Below the pieces are notes generated by a model, which was given only the letters and a program-made list of their open reading frames with translations, had not been told where the DNA came from and did no database searches. Shown in pieces: positions 1-7,520 of a stretch of 27,416 nt of DNA. Both the position numbers and the translations under genes were made by a program. Each line of letters starts with the position of its first letter. The stretch's first letter is position 1. Origin of the DNA: an uncultured Lactobacillus sp. (GTDB taxonomy: Bacteria > Bacillota > Bacilli > Lactobacillales > Lactobacillaceae); contig CAMLRO010000013.1 in NCBI GenBank assembly GCA_946482425.1, positions 1 to 27,416 on the forward strand, read 5' to 3'.

Positions 1-2
1 GT

Positions 3-203
3 AGTGAACAACAAATCAAAACAAAACCAGATATATTTTTCTATAAAACTATTGCTCCAGCTTTTGAAAATATAGTCAAATATCATTATGATCAAAATCC
101 TAAGTATCTTAATAAAATACAAATAATAATTAAAAGTGTAAAAATTGCTGGCATGCCCAGTTATGGTAAAGAACTTGAAGAACTAATGATTGCTAATAAA
201 TAA
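3..203 (+). CDS. C-terminal part of an unknown protein (runs off the left edge)
   Basis: A reading frame open from the window edge ends at TAA 201-203 and gives about 66 residues. The peptide is Lys/Ile/Tyr-rich and soluble-looking, with a stretch FFYKTIAPAFENIVKYHY and the end ELEELMIANK. I do not recognise a family and see no catalytic motif. A rho-independent terminator follows directly at 211-255, which supports this being the true 3' end of an expressed gene. The start lies outside the window. Confidence 0.5.
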   Translation, partial: SEQQIKTKPDIFFYKTIAPAFENIVKYHYDQNPKYLNKIQIIIKSVKIAGMPSYGKELEELMIANK

Positions 204-210
204 AATTTTT

Positions 211-256
211 AAATGTCATATTAAACCATTAAGAGTTAAATATGACATTTTTAATA
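211..256 (+). terminator. Rho-independent terminator after the left-edge gene
   Basis: AAATGTCATA (211-220) is the exact reverse complement of TATGACATTT (241-250). The pairing extends inward by TT/AA (221-222 with 239-240) and, after one mismatch, by AAC/GTT. A T-rich tail follows. It lies 7 nt after the stop codon of the edge gene. Confidence 0.7.
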
Positions 257-308
257 TGCTTATATAAAATCGTAATAAACTTGAAGTAAATAGAAAGGAG
301 TAAGAAAA

Positions 309-531
309 TTGAAAATTTATTACATAAATTAATTCTTATTGGGCTCAATTTAGATTAATTAGAAACATGGGAAAAATATTTTGTAAGTTAAGCGAAGATT
401 TAAAAATTAGGTCTAAAGTAGATGATCATATTTATGAAGCATTTGTAGATGGATTATTTATAAAGTTTAGACCGGAAAAAAATTATAAAGATAAGCAAGT
501 TTTCTATAAAGGGAAATGCTTTAAAAACTAA
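309..531 (+). pseudogene. Small gene frameshifted by a 4-bp tandem duplication
   Basis: AAAGGAG (294-300) sits 8 nt before a TTG at 309, an ideal initiation site, but the frame stops at TAA 330 after KIYYIN. AATT is duplicated at 327-334 (AATTAATT). Removing one copy restores a continuous frame from TTG 309 to TAA 529-531 of roughly 72 residues, with KIYYI joined to NSYWAQFRLIRNMG. The good RBS and clean repair by one 4-bp deletion argue for a recently broken gene. Alternatively, an ATG at 367 could start a 54-residue protein in the same frame, but it has no Shine-Dalgarno sequence. The product is basic, ends KGKCFKN, and is not recognised. Confidence 0.55.
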
Positions 532-604
532 GTATTAAAATATGCTAAAGAAAATAGATAGCTTATTAAAAAGTTGGTAGCGCTAACTATAATTAAGTTA
601 AAAG

Positions 605-2116
605 GTGGTCTGCTTGAAGGAGCGAACAGAAAGTTTGGTGATCTTGATGCAAAAATTAAAAAATATGCGCGTTGGACTGATAGAACTTTGTGCGACACTC
701 ATTATTGGCGGTTTGATGATAATTGCTGGTATTATTTTAGGGTTGGATTTAGCTTCCTTAATTATTAAGTTATTTAGCGGTTTAATAAAACCAAATGTGC
801 CGAATTTTAACGTCATTAACAGTTTTCTGCGGATAAATTCAGGCATGCAAGTGGCTATGTTACTGGCGGTTCTAATAATTGTTGGCGGCATAGTAGTAAC
901 TTATAACCTAACCAGAACTATTTTAAAAAGTGTAGCTGCAAAAGAAGTTGCACCTGCAATTTTTCAAAAACATTTAGGACTAAGAATAATTGAAATGGTT
1001 TTAGGGTTGATACTAATAGTAACCGGCTATTTTATACTAAATTTGCCTAGTCAAAATCTGTTTAATACTTTATTGGCAGCCTTTGTTACAATTGTGTCAG
1101 GTACTTATTTACTTTGCCACTCGTTATTAAGCTTGGTACCTACAACTTGGTTTAGCAAAATTAAGTTAGCTAAAGGAAAAACGCAGCTGAGACTTCATCA
1201 TTATGCCAGTGTTTTTACTATCATTTCCATACTCTTTGCCTTGACTATGGGCGCTCTGGCTTTAAGTCATGACTTTAATGCCTTTTCTCAAGATATTAAG
1301 AGGGGAACTTATTATGATGGCGTAATTGTCAGCAACACCGCCAATATTAAAAACGATGTGGCGCAACTAAAAATTAAAAAGCAACAAACTTATCATTATA
1401 AAGAAACAAAAGGGCACTTTTATTTTGTTCGTAATGAATTGGCAAATAATCCAATTAAGTATGTCAAAAGCACCGGTAGACGCAATTTTCAAGTCAAATC
1501 TATTAAGTTAGACCAATTGAATAAAAATTCTCTAGCAGATGACAGTTTTCGTGAACTCGTTCCCAATGGTTTTAAAAATAAAGTAATTGCACTTCGTTCA
1601 GCTGCAGAATTAAATAAGATTAAAGGTAAAACTAAATATCTGACTGTGGTGCAGTTAAACAGTTTTGATAGAGACTGGCCGTTTTTACTAAAAATTGAGC
1701 ATAAACAAGCTCAAAGTAGTGCCGTCTATAGTCGTCTCTATAGCAGCTCGAAGGCGGCTACTTATCAGCTGGCACTGGGGATGAGTAAAGAAATGAAGAT
1801 CTTGGGCTACTCACTGGCATTTGTATTTGGTGCAAGCCTGATTGCGATCTTGATAATAGTAGTCAAAGCTGCTAAACGAGATCAGAAATTAGTAAATGAG
1901 AGGCTGGCTCAAAGAACATGGCAGAGCAAAACCGGACTTTTGTTCTTTATTCCCGCAATATTTGGGGTCTTTGATGTTTTGTTTGGCTTGAGATTTTTCA
2001 ATCAGGTTTTGCCAACAGCATATTATGAAGTTTGGCTGCCAATAGTATTAATGTTACTGGCTTATTTTGCTATTTATCTGCTAACAGTAATGCAGCATCA
2101 CAAAGTTGAGTTTTAA
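605..2116 (+). CDS. BceB/FtsX-type ABC permease, N-terminally truncated (probable remnant)
   Basis: The 503-residue frame shows eight hydrophobic segments: five in the first 220 residues, then an extracellular region of about 170 residues, then three C-terminal helices. This is the arrangement of BceB-like peptide-exporter permeases from their third helix onward. The opening KERTESLVILMQKLKN resembles the cytoplasmic stretch that follows helix 2 in such proteins, so about 100 residues with the first two helices are missing. A stop codon (599-601) sits just before the GTG at 605, and the upstream sequence in this frame is full of stops, so the 5' part is gone rather than misread. No cognate ATPase gene is nearby. 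GTG 605 is only the frame limit; GTG 638 or ATG 647 downstream of AAGGAG (617-622) are possible starts. It is probably non-functional, although the remaining frame is undamaged. Confidence 0.6.
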   Translation: MVCLKERTESLVILMQKLKNMRVGLIELCATLIIGGLMIIAGIILGLDLASLIIKLFSGLIKPNVPNFNVINSFLRINSGMQVAMLLAVLIIVGGIVVTYNLTRTILKSVAAKEVAPAIFQKHLGLRIIEMVLGLILIVTGYFILNLPSQNLFNTLLAAFVTIVSGTYLLCHSLLSLVPTTWFSKIKLAKGKTQLRLHHYASVFTIISILFALTMGALALSHDFNAFSQDIKRGTYYDGVIVSNTANIKNDVAQLKIKKQQTYHYKETKGHFYFVRNELANNPIKYVKSTGRRNFQVKSIKLDQLNKNSLADDSFRELVPNGFKNKVIALRSAAELNKIKGKTKYLTVVQLNSFDRDWPFLLKIEHKQAQSSAVYSRLYSSSKAATYQLALGMSKEMKILGYSLAFVFGASLIAILIIVVKAAKRDQKLVNERLAQRTWQSKTGLLFFIPAIFGVFDVLFGLRFFNQVLPTAYYEVWLPIVLMLLAYFAIYLLTVMQHHKVEF

Positions 2117-2130
2117 AAATTTAGACAATG

Positions 2131-2159
2131 AAAAAGCACGCTAAAGAGCGTGCTTTTTT
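2131..2159. terminator. Bidirectional terminator between the permease remnant and dmkA
   Basis: AAAAAGCACGCT (2131-2142) pairs with AGCGTGCTTTTT (2147-2158) across a 4-nt loop. It is A-rich on one side and T-rich on the other, so it can end transcripts from both convergent genes. Confidence 0.85.
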
Positions 2160-2171
2160 CAGTTTCTTTAA

Positions 2172-3185
2172 TTAATGAAAGATAATGCCTAAAATTAGTC
2201 CGCAGACTTGCATTAACTGAAACCAAAACAAATTTTGCGGTGCTAAATCAAAAGTTGTGGGCACTCTGTGCTTGATATTATCTTCATCAACCCAGAAAGC
2301 CATATCCTTGGTCTGCTTCTGCCTGAATGCCTGCACGTTTTTATAGAGCTTCGGCAAAGTTACAAAAATTAATAGTTGCCAAATGGGTAAAAGACGGAAT
2401 ATGACGCTGATAGCAACTATAGCAAATGGGGCCAGAGTTAAAAAGCTGAATAAGTTTAATGAATTTTTTACGCCAATGTATGAGGGGAGGGTATGGCGTC
2501 CGTTAGCCAGATCTTGCTTTAAGTCGCAGGTATTATCCGCCAGCATTGTCGCCGCGTTAAAGAATGCTTGGGGTAAAGCTACCCAAAAAATTAACAAGAG
2601 GTTGGCTAAATTGCCCCCAACAATAAATTGCGGCCAATCAAAGTTTAAATAGGCTAATTGCGTTACTGGTGAATTGATGTAAACGGCTAAGAACATAATT
2701 CCCAGTCCTTCGAATAAGCCAGCAAGAATTTCGCCTAGCGGTACTCTGGAAAAGGGAACGGGGCCATAGGTGTAAAATACAGCGACAAAAAGTCCGGGAG
2801 CGCCGATCAGTAAAATAAAAAGATTGGTTCGCACAGTTAGCCAAATTCCCAAGACTGCTGCAATTAAAAGTAGGCTAAGCATAACCGCCATTGCGGTTGC
2901 TGGTGATAAATTACGTTTGCCAATTAAATTATGTTCTTTTTGATAATCCTTGCTTTTAGCCAGACGATAGTCCTGCACGTTATTAAAACCAGTTACAAAT
3001 AAGGCAATCGCGCCTTGAGCAACTAGGTATATTAAAGAATTTTGCCAATTAAAAGTATGAAAATAAAAGTAAGCAAATAGAATTCCTAATAAATAAGGCA
3101 TTAAACTATTGAGCTTGGTATTAAGCCGCACCAACTCAAAAAAATCGGTTACTGTAAAATGACTGTACTTCTTTTTAGCCTCCAT
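2172..3185 (-). CDS. dmkA: UbiA-family prenyltransferase, DHNA polyprenyltransferase of the EET locus
   Basis: Intramembrane prenyltransferase expected to join a polyprenyl diphosphate (made by DmkB, 8457-9416) to 1,4-dihydroxy-2-naphthoate (DHNA), giving demethylmenaquinone. The protein is almost entirely membrane helices, as usual for UbiA. The two Asp-rich motifs are visible: NNVQDYRLAKSKD (about residues 68-80) and DNTCDLKQD (about 217-225), which bind Mg-diphosphate. The ATG at 3185 is preferred because GAAAGGA lies 7 nt upstream; a UUG five codons earlier would overlap that site. It is last in the minus-strand arm, 39 nt after fmnB. No other menaquinone gene is present in the window, so DHNA would have to come from elsewhere in the genome or from outside the cell. 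Assignment to DmkA rather than a general MenA rests on its location. Confidence 0.88.
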   Translation of the reverse strand: MEAKKKYSHFTVTDFFELVRLNTKLNSLMPYLLGILFAYFYFHTFNWQNSLIYLVAQGAIALFVTGFNNVQDYRLAKSKDYQKEHNLIGKRNLSPATAMAVMLSLLLIAAVLGIWLTVRTNLFILLIGAPGLFVAVFYTYGPVPFSRVPLGEILAGLFEGLGIMFLAVYINSPVTQLAYLNFDWPQFIVGGNLANLLLIFWVALPQAFFNAATMLADNTCDLKQDLANGRHTLPSYIGVKNSLNLFSFLTLAPFAIVAISVIFRLLPIWQLLIFVTLPKLYKNVQAFRQKQTKDMAFWVDEDNIKHRVPTTFDLAPQNLFWFQLMQVCGLILGIIFH

Positions 3186-3224
3186 TGGTTTTCCTTTCAA
3201 AATATTGTCTTTATTTTTCCAAAA

Positions 3225-4316
3225 TTAATTGCTGGTTTTTATCTTTGCCAGTTGATAACCATTATTCGTAAACAGTTTGAATTTATCTTTTAAGCCCGAG
3301 GTGACGTAGACTTTTTTCTTTTTAGTAATAAAAATTGCCTCTACGCCTGACAGATGTTCTACATAGTCATAGCCCTTTTTCAAACCGCGATTAAATACTG
3401 CAGTTGACAGTCCATCACCTGTGGTTGACCGCTTGGCAATAATTGTGACACTTAACAAGTTGTTTTGACAAGGGTAACCCGTTTGGGGATTCATTAAGTG
3501 ACTATAAATTTTGTTTCCGACTTTGAGATAACGTTCATAAATGCCTGATGTTACTGCAGTAGCATTCTTTTCCGGTAAGGAGCCGATTGCGTCACCCCGT
3601 GCAGCACTAGGGTCTTGAATCCCCACGGTCCAATTACTGTTATTGGTTGGGGAGTTGCCTAAAACATAGATATTGCCGCCCAGATCAATAATGGCACTGG
3701 TGACGCCCTTTTTTTGCAAGACTTTCATAACTTCATCAGAAATAAAGCCTTTAGCCATTCCTCCTAAATCAAGCATCATCTTCTTTTTCTTTAAGAAAAC
3801 GGTGCGTTTTTGATCGTTAAAAACCACATTACGGTAATTAACTAACGGTAGCCGTTTTTTAATGGTACTTGCTTTAGGTTTATGGGCATCGGGGAAACCT
3901 ATTCGCCATAAGCTGGTAATTGGTCCAATTGTTAAGTCGAATGTACCAGCAGAAATTTTGCTGTAATGATAGGCGTCTTTACACATACGGTAAATAGTAG
4001 GGGTAACTTTGACTGGTTTAATTCCGGCATACCTGTTGATTTTGTCTATTTCACTGCCTTTTTGATTAACAGTGGTTTGAGCTGCTAATTCCTTAATCCG
4101 GTTAAAGCCGGCCTTCAGGGCTTTTTGTTGGTGTTTGTTGTAAATTTTGATGGTGCAAACTGTTCCCATTAAAAATTGGGTATCTGAAGTGGGAGTAGTG
4201 GTAACAGGTGTTTTTGTCGGGGCACTAGTTTTACTTTGAGTTGAGCAAGAAGTTAGGCTAAAACATGCTAATAATACTGCAATTACCAGCATAAACTTGT
4301 TTGGTTGCTTGGTCAT
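3225..4316 (-). CDS. fmnB: ApbE-family FAD:protein FMN transferase lipoprotein
   Basis: Transfers FMN from FAD to a Thr/Ser of a target protein on the outer side of the membrane. The target is expected to be the lipoprotein encoded just upstream (4386-5303). The 363-residue protein has a lipoprotein signal peptide with SLTSC (Cys24). ApbE hallmarks follow: DLGGMAKG (183-190), TSG at 256-258 with His273 before MNPQTGYP, and DGLSTA (301-306) for Mg and flavin binding. The ATG at 4316 is chosen because AGGAG lies about 9 nt upstream and the signal peptide then begins properly; a GTG at 4358 would lie inside a hairpin. It is separated from pplA by 69 nt that contain a hairpin. Confidence 0.92.
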   Translation of the reverse strand: MTKQPNKFMLVIAVLLACFSLTSCSTQSKTSAPTKTPVTTTPTSDTQFLMGTVCTIKIYNKHQQKALKAGFNRIKELAAQTTVNQKGSEIDKINRYAGIKPVKVTPTIYRMCKDAYHYSKISAGTFDLTIGPITSLWRIGFPDAHKPKASTIKKRLPLVNYRNVVFNDQKRTVFLKKKKMMLDLGGMAKGFISDEVMKVLQKKGVTSAIIDLGGNIYVLGNSPTNNSNWTVGIQDPSAARGDAIGSLPEKNATAVTSGIYERYLKVGNKIYSHLMNPQTGYPCQNNLLSVTIIAKRSTTGDGLSTAVFNRGLKKGYDYVEHLSGVEAIFITKKKKVYVTSGLKDKFKLFTNNGYQLAKIKTSN

Positions 4317-4335
4317 ATCACTTATTTCTCCTAAT

Positions 4336-4365
4336 AAAAAAGAGCGGCTAAATGTCACTCTTTTT
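4336..4365 (-). terminator. Hairpin between pplA and fmnB, possible partial terminator
   Basis: Read on the minus strand, AAAAAGAG pairs with CTCTTTTTT around a loop of about 13 nt and ends in a run of T. It lies between the pplA stop and the fmnB Shine-Dalgarno sequence. No separate promoter for fmnB was recognised, so it more likely lowers read-through than stops transcription. Confidence 0.5.
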
Positions 4366-4385
4366 GTAATTAACTAATTAACTTT

Positions 4386-5303
4386 TTATTCTTGATAAAC
4401 AATATTGTCAACCTTGATAGTTCCGCTTTCACCCTTTTGTGCGGCATTAATTAGTTGATCAGCATAAGCGATAAACGAATGAGAAGACTCTGTTGCTCCT
4501 GAAACTGCTTGAACTTTTTCGGTGTTTCCTTTAGCTTTTAAGAATTCTTCCTGTAATTTTGGAATGTATTCTTTCGGTCCAACTTTGTTAACTTTCTTCA
4601 TTTGCTTTTCGTAAGCAGCATTCTTGGTCTTGGAAACACCTTTTTTGTTAATTTGGTCGTATTTAAAATCACTGACTTTGCCTTTTTTAACTACCATGGT
4701 TAACACTTGACGGTAACCGTGGCTGTAGTTCTTTTCTGCTAATTTATATGTGCCGTCTTTTAATTTTTGATTGTTATTGATGTGAATGGTAGCAGTATCG
4801 CCCTTTTGAGCTGCCTGTGTTAACTGGTTGACATAGTTCTTTAAAGTGGTGCTTGAACTGGTAGCACCGGAAACGACTTGGATAGCGCTTGAATTAGCGC
4901 CACTAGCGGCAAATGATTTTTGCAATTTAGGGATGTATTCTTTAGGACCGATTTTTGCTTGAGAATACTTCTTCATTTGTGCTTCATATTTAGCGTCTTT
5001 CGCCTTTGATTTACCATTCTTGTCTACATTATCATAGCTAGTGTCTGTAACCTTGCCATCTTTAACGGTCATAGAAACCTTTACTTTATAGCCATTGAAA
5101 TAATTGTCTTCGACTAACTTGTAAACTCCATCTTGTAATTTGCCACCGGCAATCTGCTTAGGGGTTTTCTTTTTCTCAACCTGACTTTCTTTTGGCTTAG
5201 AATCGCTTGAAGAACTTTTCTTAGCCGTAGTTGAACAAGCACTAAGCAAAAGCGTAGAAAGTGCCAAAATAGCTGTGCTGGTTATAAATTTATTATTTTT
5301 CAT
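4386..5303 (-). CDS. pplA: PplA-like lipoprotein with two FMN-binding domains
   Basis: Extracellular, membrane-anchored flavoprotein, expected to be the outer electron carrier of the EET pathway. Residues 1-23 form a lipoprotein signal with LLSAC (Cys23). A Ser/Lys-rich tether follows to about residue 50. Then come two similar domains, about 53-165 and 179-300. Each begins DGVYKL/DGTYKL, contains GPKEYIPKLQ, and ends in a VSGAT motif; Thr148 and Thr271 are the likely FMN acceptor residues. The two-domain arrangement matches Listeria PplA. It is the first gene of the minus-strand arm, with a strong promoter at 5365-5393 and GGGAG before its ATG, and fmnB, the enzyme that would flavinylate it, comes next. 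FMN attachment is inferred from family knowledge. Confidence 0.9.
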   Translation of the reverse strand: MKNNKFITSTAILALSTLLLSACSTTAKKSSSSDSKPKESQVEKKKTPKQIAGGKLQDGVYKLVEDNYFNGYKVKVSMTVKDGKVTDTSYDNVDKNGKSKAKDAKYEAQMKKYSQAKIGPKEYIPKLQKSFAASGANSSAIQVVSGATSSSTTLKNYVNQLTQAAQKGDTATIHINNNQKLKDGTYKLAEKNYSHGYRQVLTMVVKKGKVSDFKYDQINKKGVSKTKNAAYEKQMKKVNKVGPKEYIPKLQEEFLKAKGNTEKVQAVSGATESSHSFIAYADQLINAAQKGESGTIKVDNIVYQE

Positions 5304-5340
5304 AATATCTCCCTCAGTGATAATATCAAACCATATAACA

Positions 5341-5358
5341 TTGTGTACACATTCACTT
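5341..5358. promoter_or_regulatory. Rex-like site at the pplA transcription start
   Basis: TTGTG-N8-CACTT resembles the Rex operator TTGTGAANNNNTTCACAA, matching 11 of 14 defined positions. It overlaps the predicted pplA start point. The core TGTGTACACA (5342-5351) is a perfect palindrome, so another dimeric regulator is possible. Confidence 0.35.
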
Positions 5359-5364
5359 AATTAG

Positions 5365-5393
5365 ATTATAAAATACAGTTTTACTTTGTGCAA
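5365..5393 (-). promoter_or_regulatory. Promoter of the pplA-fmnB-dmkA arm
   Basis: On the minus strand, TTGCAC (5393-5388) and TATAAT (5370-5365) are separated by exactly 17 nt. Transcription would begin near 5358, giving a leader of about 55 nt before the pplA ATG. Confidence 0.75.
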
Positions 5394-5466
5394 CTACAAA
5401 ATTTAAAAACAAAAAAGTTATTTTAACAGCAAAGAAAGCGCGTAACAAAAACAAAATTATGAAAGA

Positions 5467-5484
5467 TTGTGAAAGTAGCCACTT
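5467..5484. promoter_or_regulatory. Second Rex-like site, upstream of ndh2
   Basis: TTGTG-N8-CACTT, the same defined bases and spacing as at 5341-5358, abutting the ndh2 -35 box. It matches 10 of 14 defined positions of the Rex consensus. Regulation by Rex (an NADH/NAD+ sensor) is inference. Confidence 0.3.
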
Positions 5485-5511
5485 TACCATAAATGTAAAT
5501 ACTAGTATAAT
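5483..5511 (+). promoter_or_regulatory. Promoter of the ndh2 arm
   Basis: TTTACC (5483-5488), a 17-nt spacer, then TATAAT (5506-5511). A perfect palindrome ATACTAGTAT (5499-5508) overlaps the -10 box, and ACTAGTA recurs at 5520-5526, a possible operator pair of unknown partner. Confidence 0.6.
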
Positions 5512-5550
5512 AAAAGACAACTAGTACATTTGCATTAAGGAGTGTTAAAA

Positions 5551-7446
5551 GTGGCTGAAACGAATATTGTAGTAATTGGCGGCGGTTACGGCGGTCTGTA
5601 TACCACCAAGCATCTTGCCAAAAAATTAAAAAAGCGGCATGATGTTAAAATTACGCTGATTGATAAAAATCCCTATATGACCATGATGACTTCTTTACAC
5701 GAAGTAGCAGCTAACCGAGTAGAAGCTAAGAGTCTTAAGTATGATCTGCAGCGTTTATTTTCACGGAGAAAAAACGTTGATGTAGTAACTGACAATATTA
5801 CTAAAATTGATCAATCTGCCAAAAAAGTTATTGGCGATAACTGCACTTATCCATACGATTACGTCATTTTAGCTATTGGTTCGCAGCCTAATGACTTTAA
5901 CACTCCTGGTGTTAAAGAAAACGGCTTTGTTTTAGGCAATCTTGATGATGCAGAAAAACTGCGGGATCACATTGATATGATGGTTCATTTAGGCTCTCAA
6001 GAAAGAGATCCTGAAAAAAGGGCACAATACCTCAACTTCGTCGTTGTTGGTACTGGCTTTACCGGAACCGAGATGGCTGGGGAATTAAACTCCTGGCGTG
6101 GTGATTTAGCTAAAAAATATAATTTGCAAAAAGACGACCTCAAGATAACCATGATGGAAATGGCGCCAACGGTAATGAATATGCTTGATCGCGCTGATGC
6201 TGACAAGGCGGAGAAATATCTCTTAAAGCAGGGCGTAGATATTAAAGTCAATACAGGTGTAGTTGGTGTTCATGAAAATTATATTGACCTGAAAGACGGT
6301 TCAACGTATCCAACGAGGACATTGATCTGGACTGCTGGTGTTAAGGCTGTTGCTACAGCTAAAAACTTTGGTTTTGAAACTGGTAGAGGCGGTAGAATTT
6401 TAGTTAATGAATATTCACAAATTCCAACCGATCCCCATGTTTATGTCATAGGTGATGTGGCTCTTTATGACGCTGACGGCAGCGGTCGTGGTGAACCACA
6501 GGTAGTTCAGGGAGCTGAATCCGCCGGTAAATGTGCTCTAAGAAATATTTTAAGTCAAATTAACGGCGGTGAACCCGTTAAATTTAAGGGTACTTATTCC
6601 GGCTTTATGGTTTCGCTTGGACCTAGTTGGGGTGTAGCGTCTTTAGTTAATACTTTCCATCTGAGTGGCTTTTTCGCTATCTTGATGAAAGATGTAGTGG
6701 ACATGATTTACTTTATGGAAATCTATTCCGGTTACTATCTTTTCCACTATGTAATGGACGAATGGTTCAGAATTAAGCGTCCTACTTTATGGCGGGGCAA
6801 CCTTAATAGGTACGGCAATGTTTTATGGGCAGTACCATTGAGAATTTATTTAGGCTTGATGTGGTTAGTTGACTGCTGGTACAAGGTACAGGGCAGCGGC
6901 TCTTGGTTCACTAATAAGCTGCAATTACAGTTCCCGTGGCTGATTCAAGCTGCTACCAGCGGTGCTTCACAGAAGGCAGCGGCTACGACTGCCGCAAGTG
7001 GTAAAGCCGCTACAACTGCTGCTCCTGCTCTATTTTCTCTCAATTATGATTATGGTCATTCCCCAATGGCAGTTTTTGATAAAATGCCAAGTTGGGTGCA
7101 AGCAGTAACTAAAGTTCTAATTCCTAATAAAGAAGCTGCACTAGTAGCACAAAAGACTATGACGTGTTTGGAAATTGTTTTAGGAATTATGTTAGTATTA
7201 GGCTTATGCACGTGGTTTGCTGGTGGCATGAGCGCAATCTTCGTAGCTATTTTCTGCTTATCAGGGATGAACTACTGGGTCAATGTCTGGATGGTATTTG
7301 CTGCTATCGCTGTAATGAACGGCTCGGGTAGAGCATTCGGTCTTGACATGTGGTTTGTTCCGTGGCTAGAAAAGAAGCTGACTAAACTTAGATATGGCGT
7401 CTTGAAGCCGATTTACCACGTTGATAAAAATGGAATAAAAAACTAA
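5551..7446 (+). CDS. ndh2: Type II NADH dehydrogenase with C-terminal membrane domain (EET type)
   Basis: Single-subunit flavoprotein that oxidises cytosolic NADH and reduces a membrane quinone without pumping protons; here it would feed the demethylmenaquinone used for EET. The 631-residue protein has the FAD motif GGGYGGL (10-16), the NADH-binding motif GTGFTGTEMAGE starting at residue 167, and VIGDVALYD for FAD. After about residue 410 it carries an extra membrane domain, absent from ordinary Ndh2 of about 400 residues: hydrophobic segments, an Ala/Thr/Ser-rich linker (about 467-494), then further helices similar to DoxX-type segments. Such an extension is typical of EET-associated Ndh2. 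GTG 5551 is chosen because TTAAGGAG (5535-5542) lies 8 nt upstream; the GTG at 5542 overlaps that site. Confidence 0.92.
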   Translation: MAETNIVVIGGGYGGLYTTKHLAKKLKKRHDVKITLIDKNPYMTMMTSLHEVAANRVEAKSLKYDLQRLFSRRKNVDVVTDNITKIDQSAKKVIGDNCTYPYDYVILAIGSQPNDFNTPGVKENGFVLGNLDDAEKLRDHIDMMVHLGSQERDPEKRAQYLNFVVVGTGFTGTEMAGELNSWRGDLAKKYNLQKDDLKITMMEMAPTVMNMLDRADADKAEKYLLKQGVDIKVNTGVVGVHENYIDLKDGSTYPTRTLIWTAGVKAVATAKNFGFETGRGGRILVNEYSQIPTDPHVYVIGDVALYDADGSGRGEPQVVQGAESAGKCALRNILSQINGGEPVKFKGTYSGFMVSLGPSWGVASLVNTFHLSGFFAILMKDVVDMIYFMEIYSGYYLFHYVMDEWFRIKRPTLWRGNLNRYGNVLWAVPLRIYLGLMWLVDCWYKVQGSGSWFTNKLQLQFPWLIQAATSGASQKAAATTAASGKAATTAAPALFSLNYDYGHSPMAVFDKMPSWVQAVTKVLIPNKEAALVAQKTMTCLEIVLGIMLVLGLCTWFAGGMSAIFVAIFCLSGMNYWVNVWMVFAAIAVMNGSGRAFGLDMWFVPWLEKKLTKLRYGVLKPIYHVDKNGIKN

Positions 7447-7460
7447 CAATGGTAATTCTA

Positions 7461-7494
7461 AAAAGTCCTATGGTTTTATCTATAAGACTTTTTT
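7461..7494 (+). terminator. Hairpin between ndh2 and eetA
   Basis: AAAAGTC (7461-7467) pairs with GACTTTT (7486-7492); after one mismatch the stem continues TAT/ATA. A T-run follows. It may lower expression of eetA-eetB-dmkB relative to ndh2, or mark a separate unit. The T-tract is interrupted (TTTTTTAG), so read-through is plausible. Confidence 0.55.
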
Positions 7495-7520
7495 AGTTTT
7501 AATTGTTAGTGAGGTAAGAC

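Noticed and set aside
574..768. 64-codon ORF overlapping the start of the permease remnant
   Set aside because: It lies in another frame of the permease sequence, has no RBS, and its product resembles nothing in permease N-termini; taken as a chance frame.
598..891. 97-codon minus-strand ORF opposite the permease remnant
   Set aside because: It is opposite a better supported frame with membrane-protein composition, and has no RBS or family features.
2383..2652. 89-codon plus-strand ORF within dmkA
   Set aside because: Antisense to a well-supported prenyltransferase gene; no RBS and atypical composition.
4317..4358. Longer N-terminus for the ApbE protein starting at GTG 4358
   Set aside because: It would place extra residues ahead of a clean lipoprotein signal peptide and use a start inside a hairpin; the ATG at 4316 has a proper RBS.
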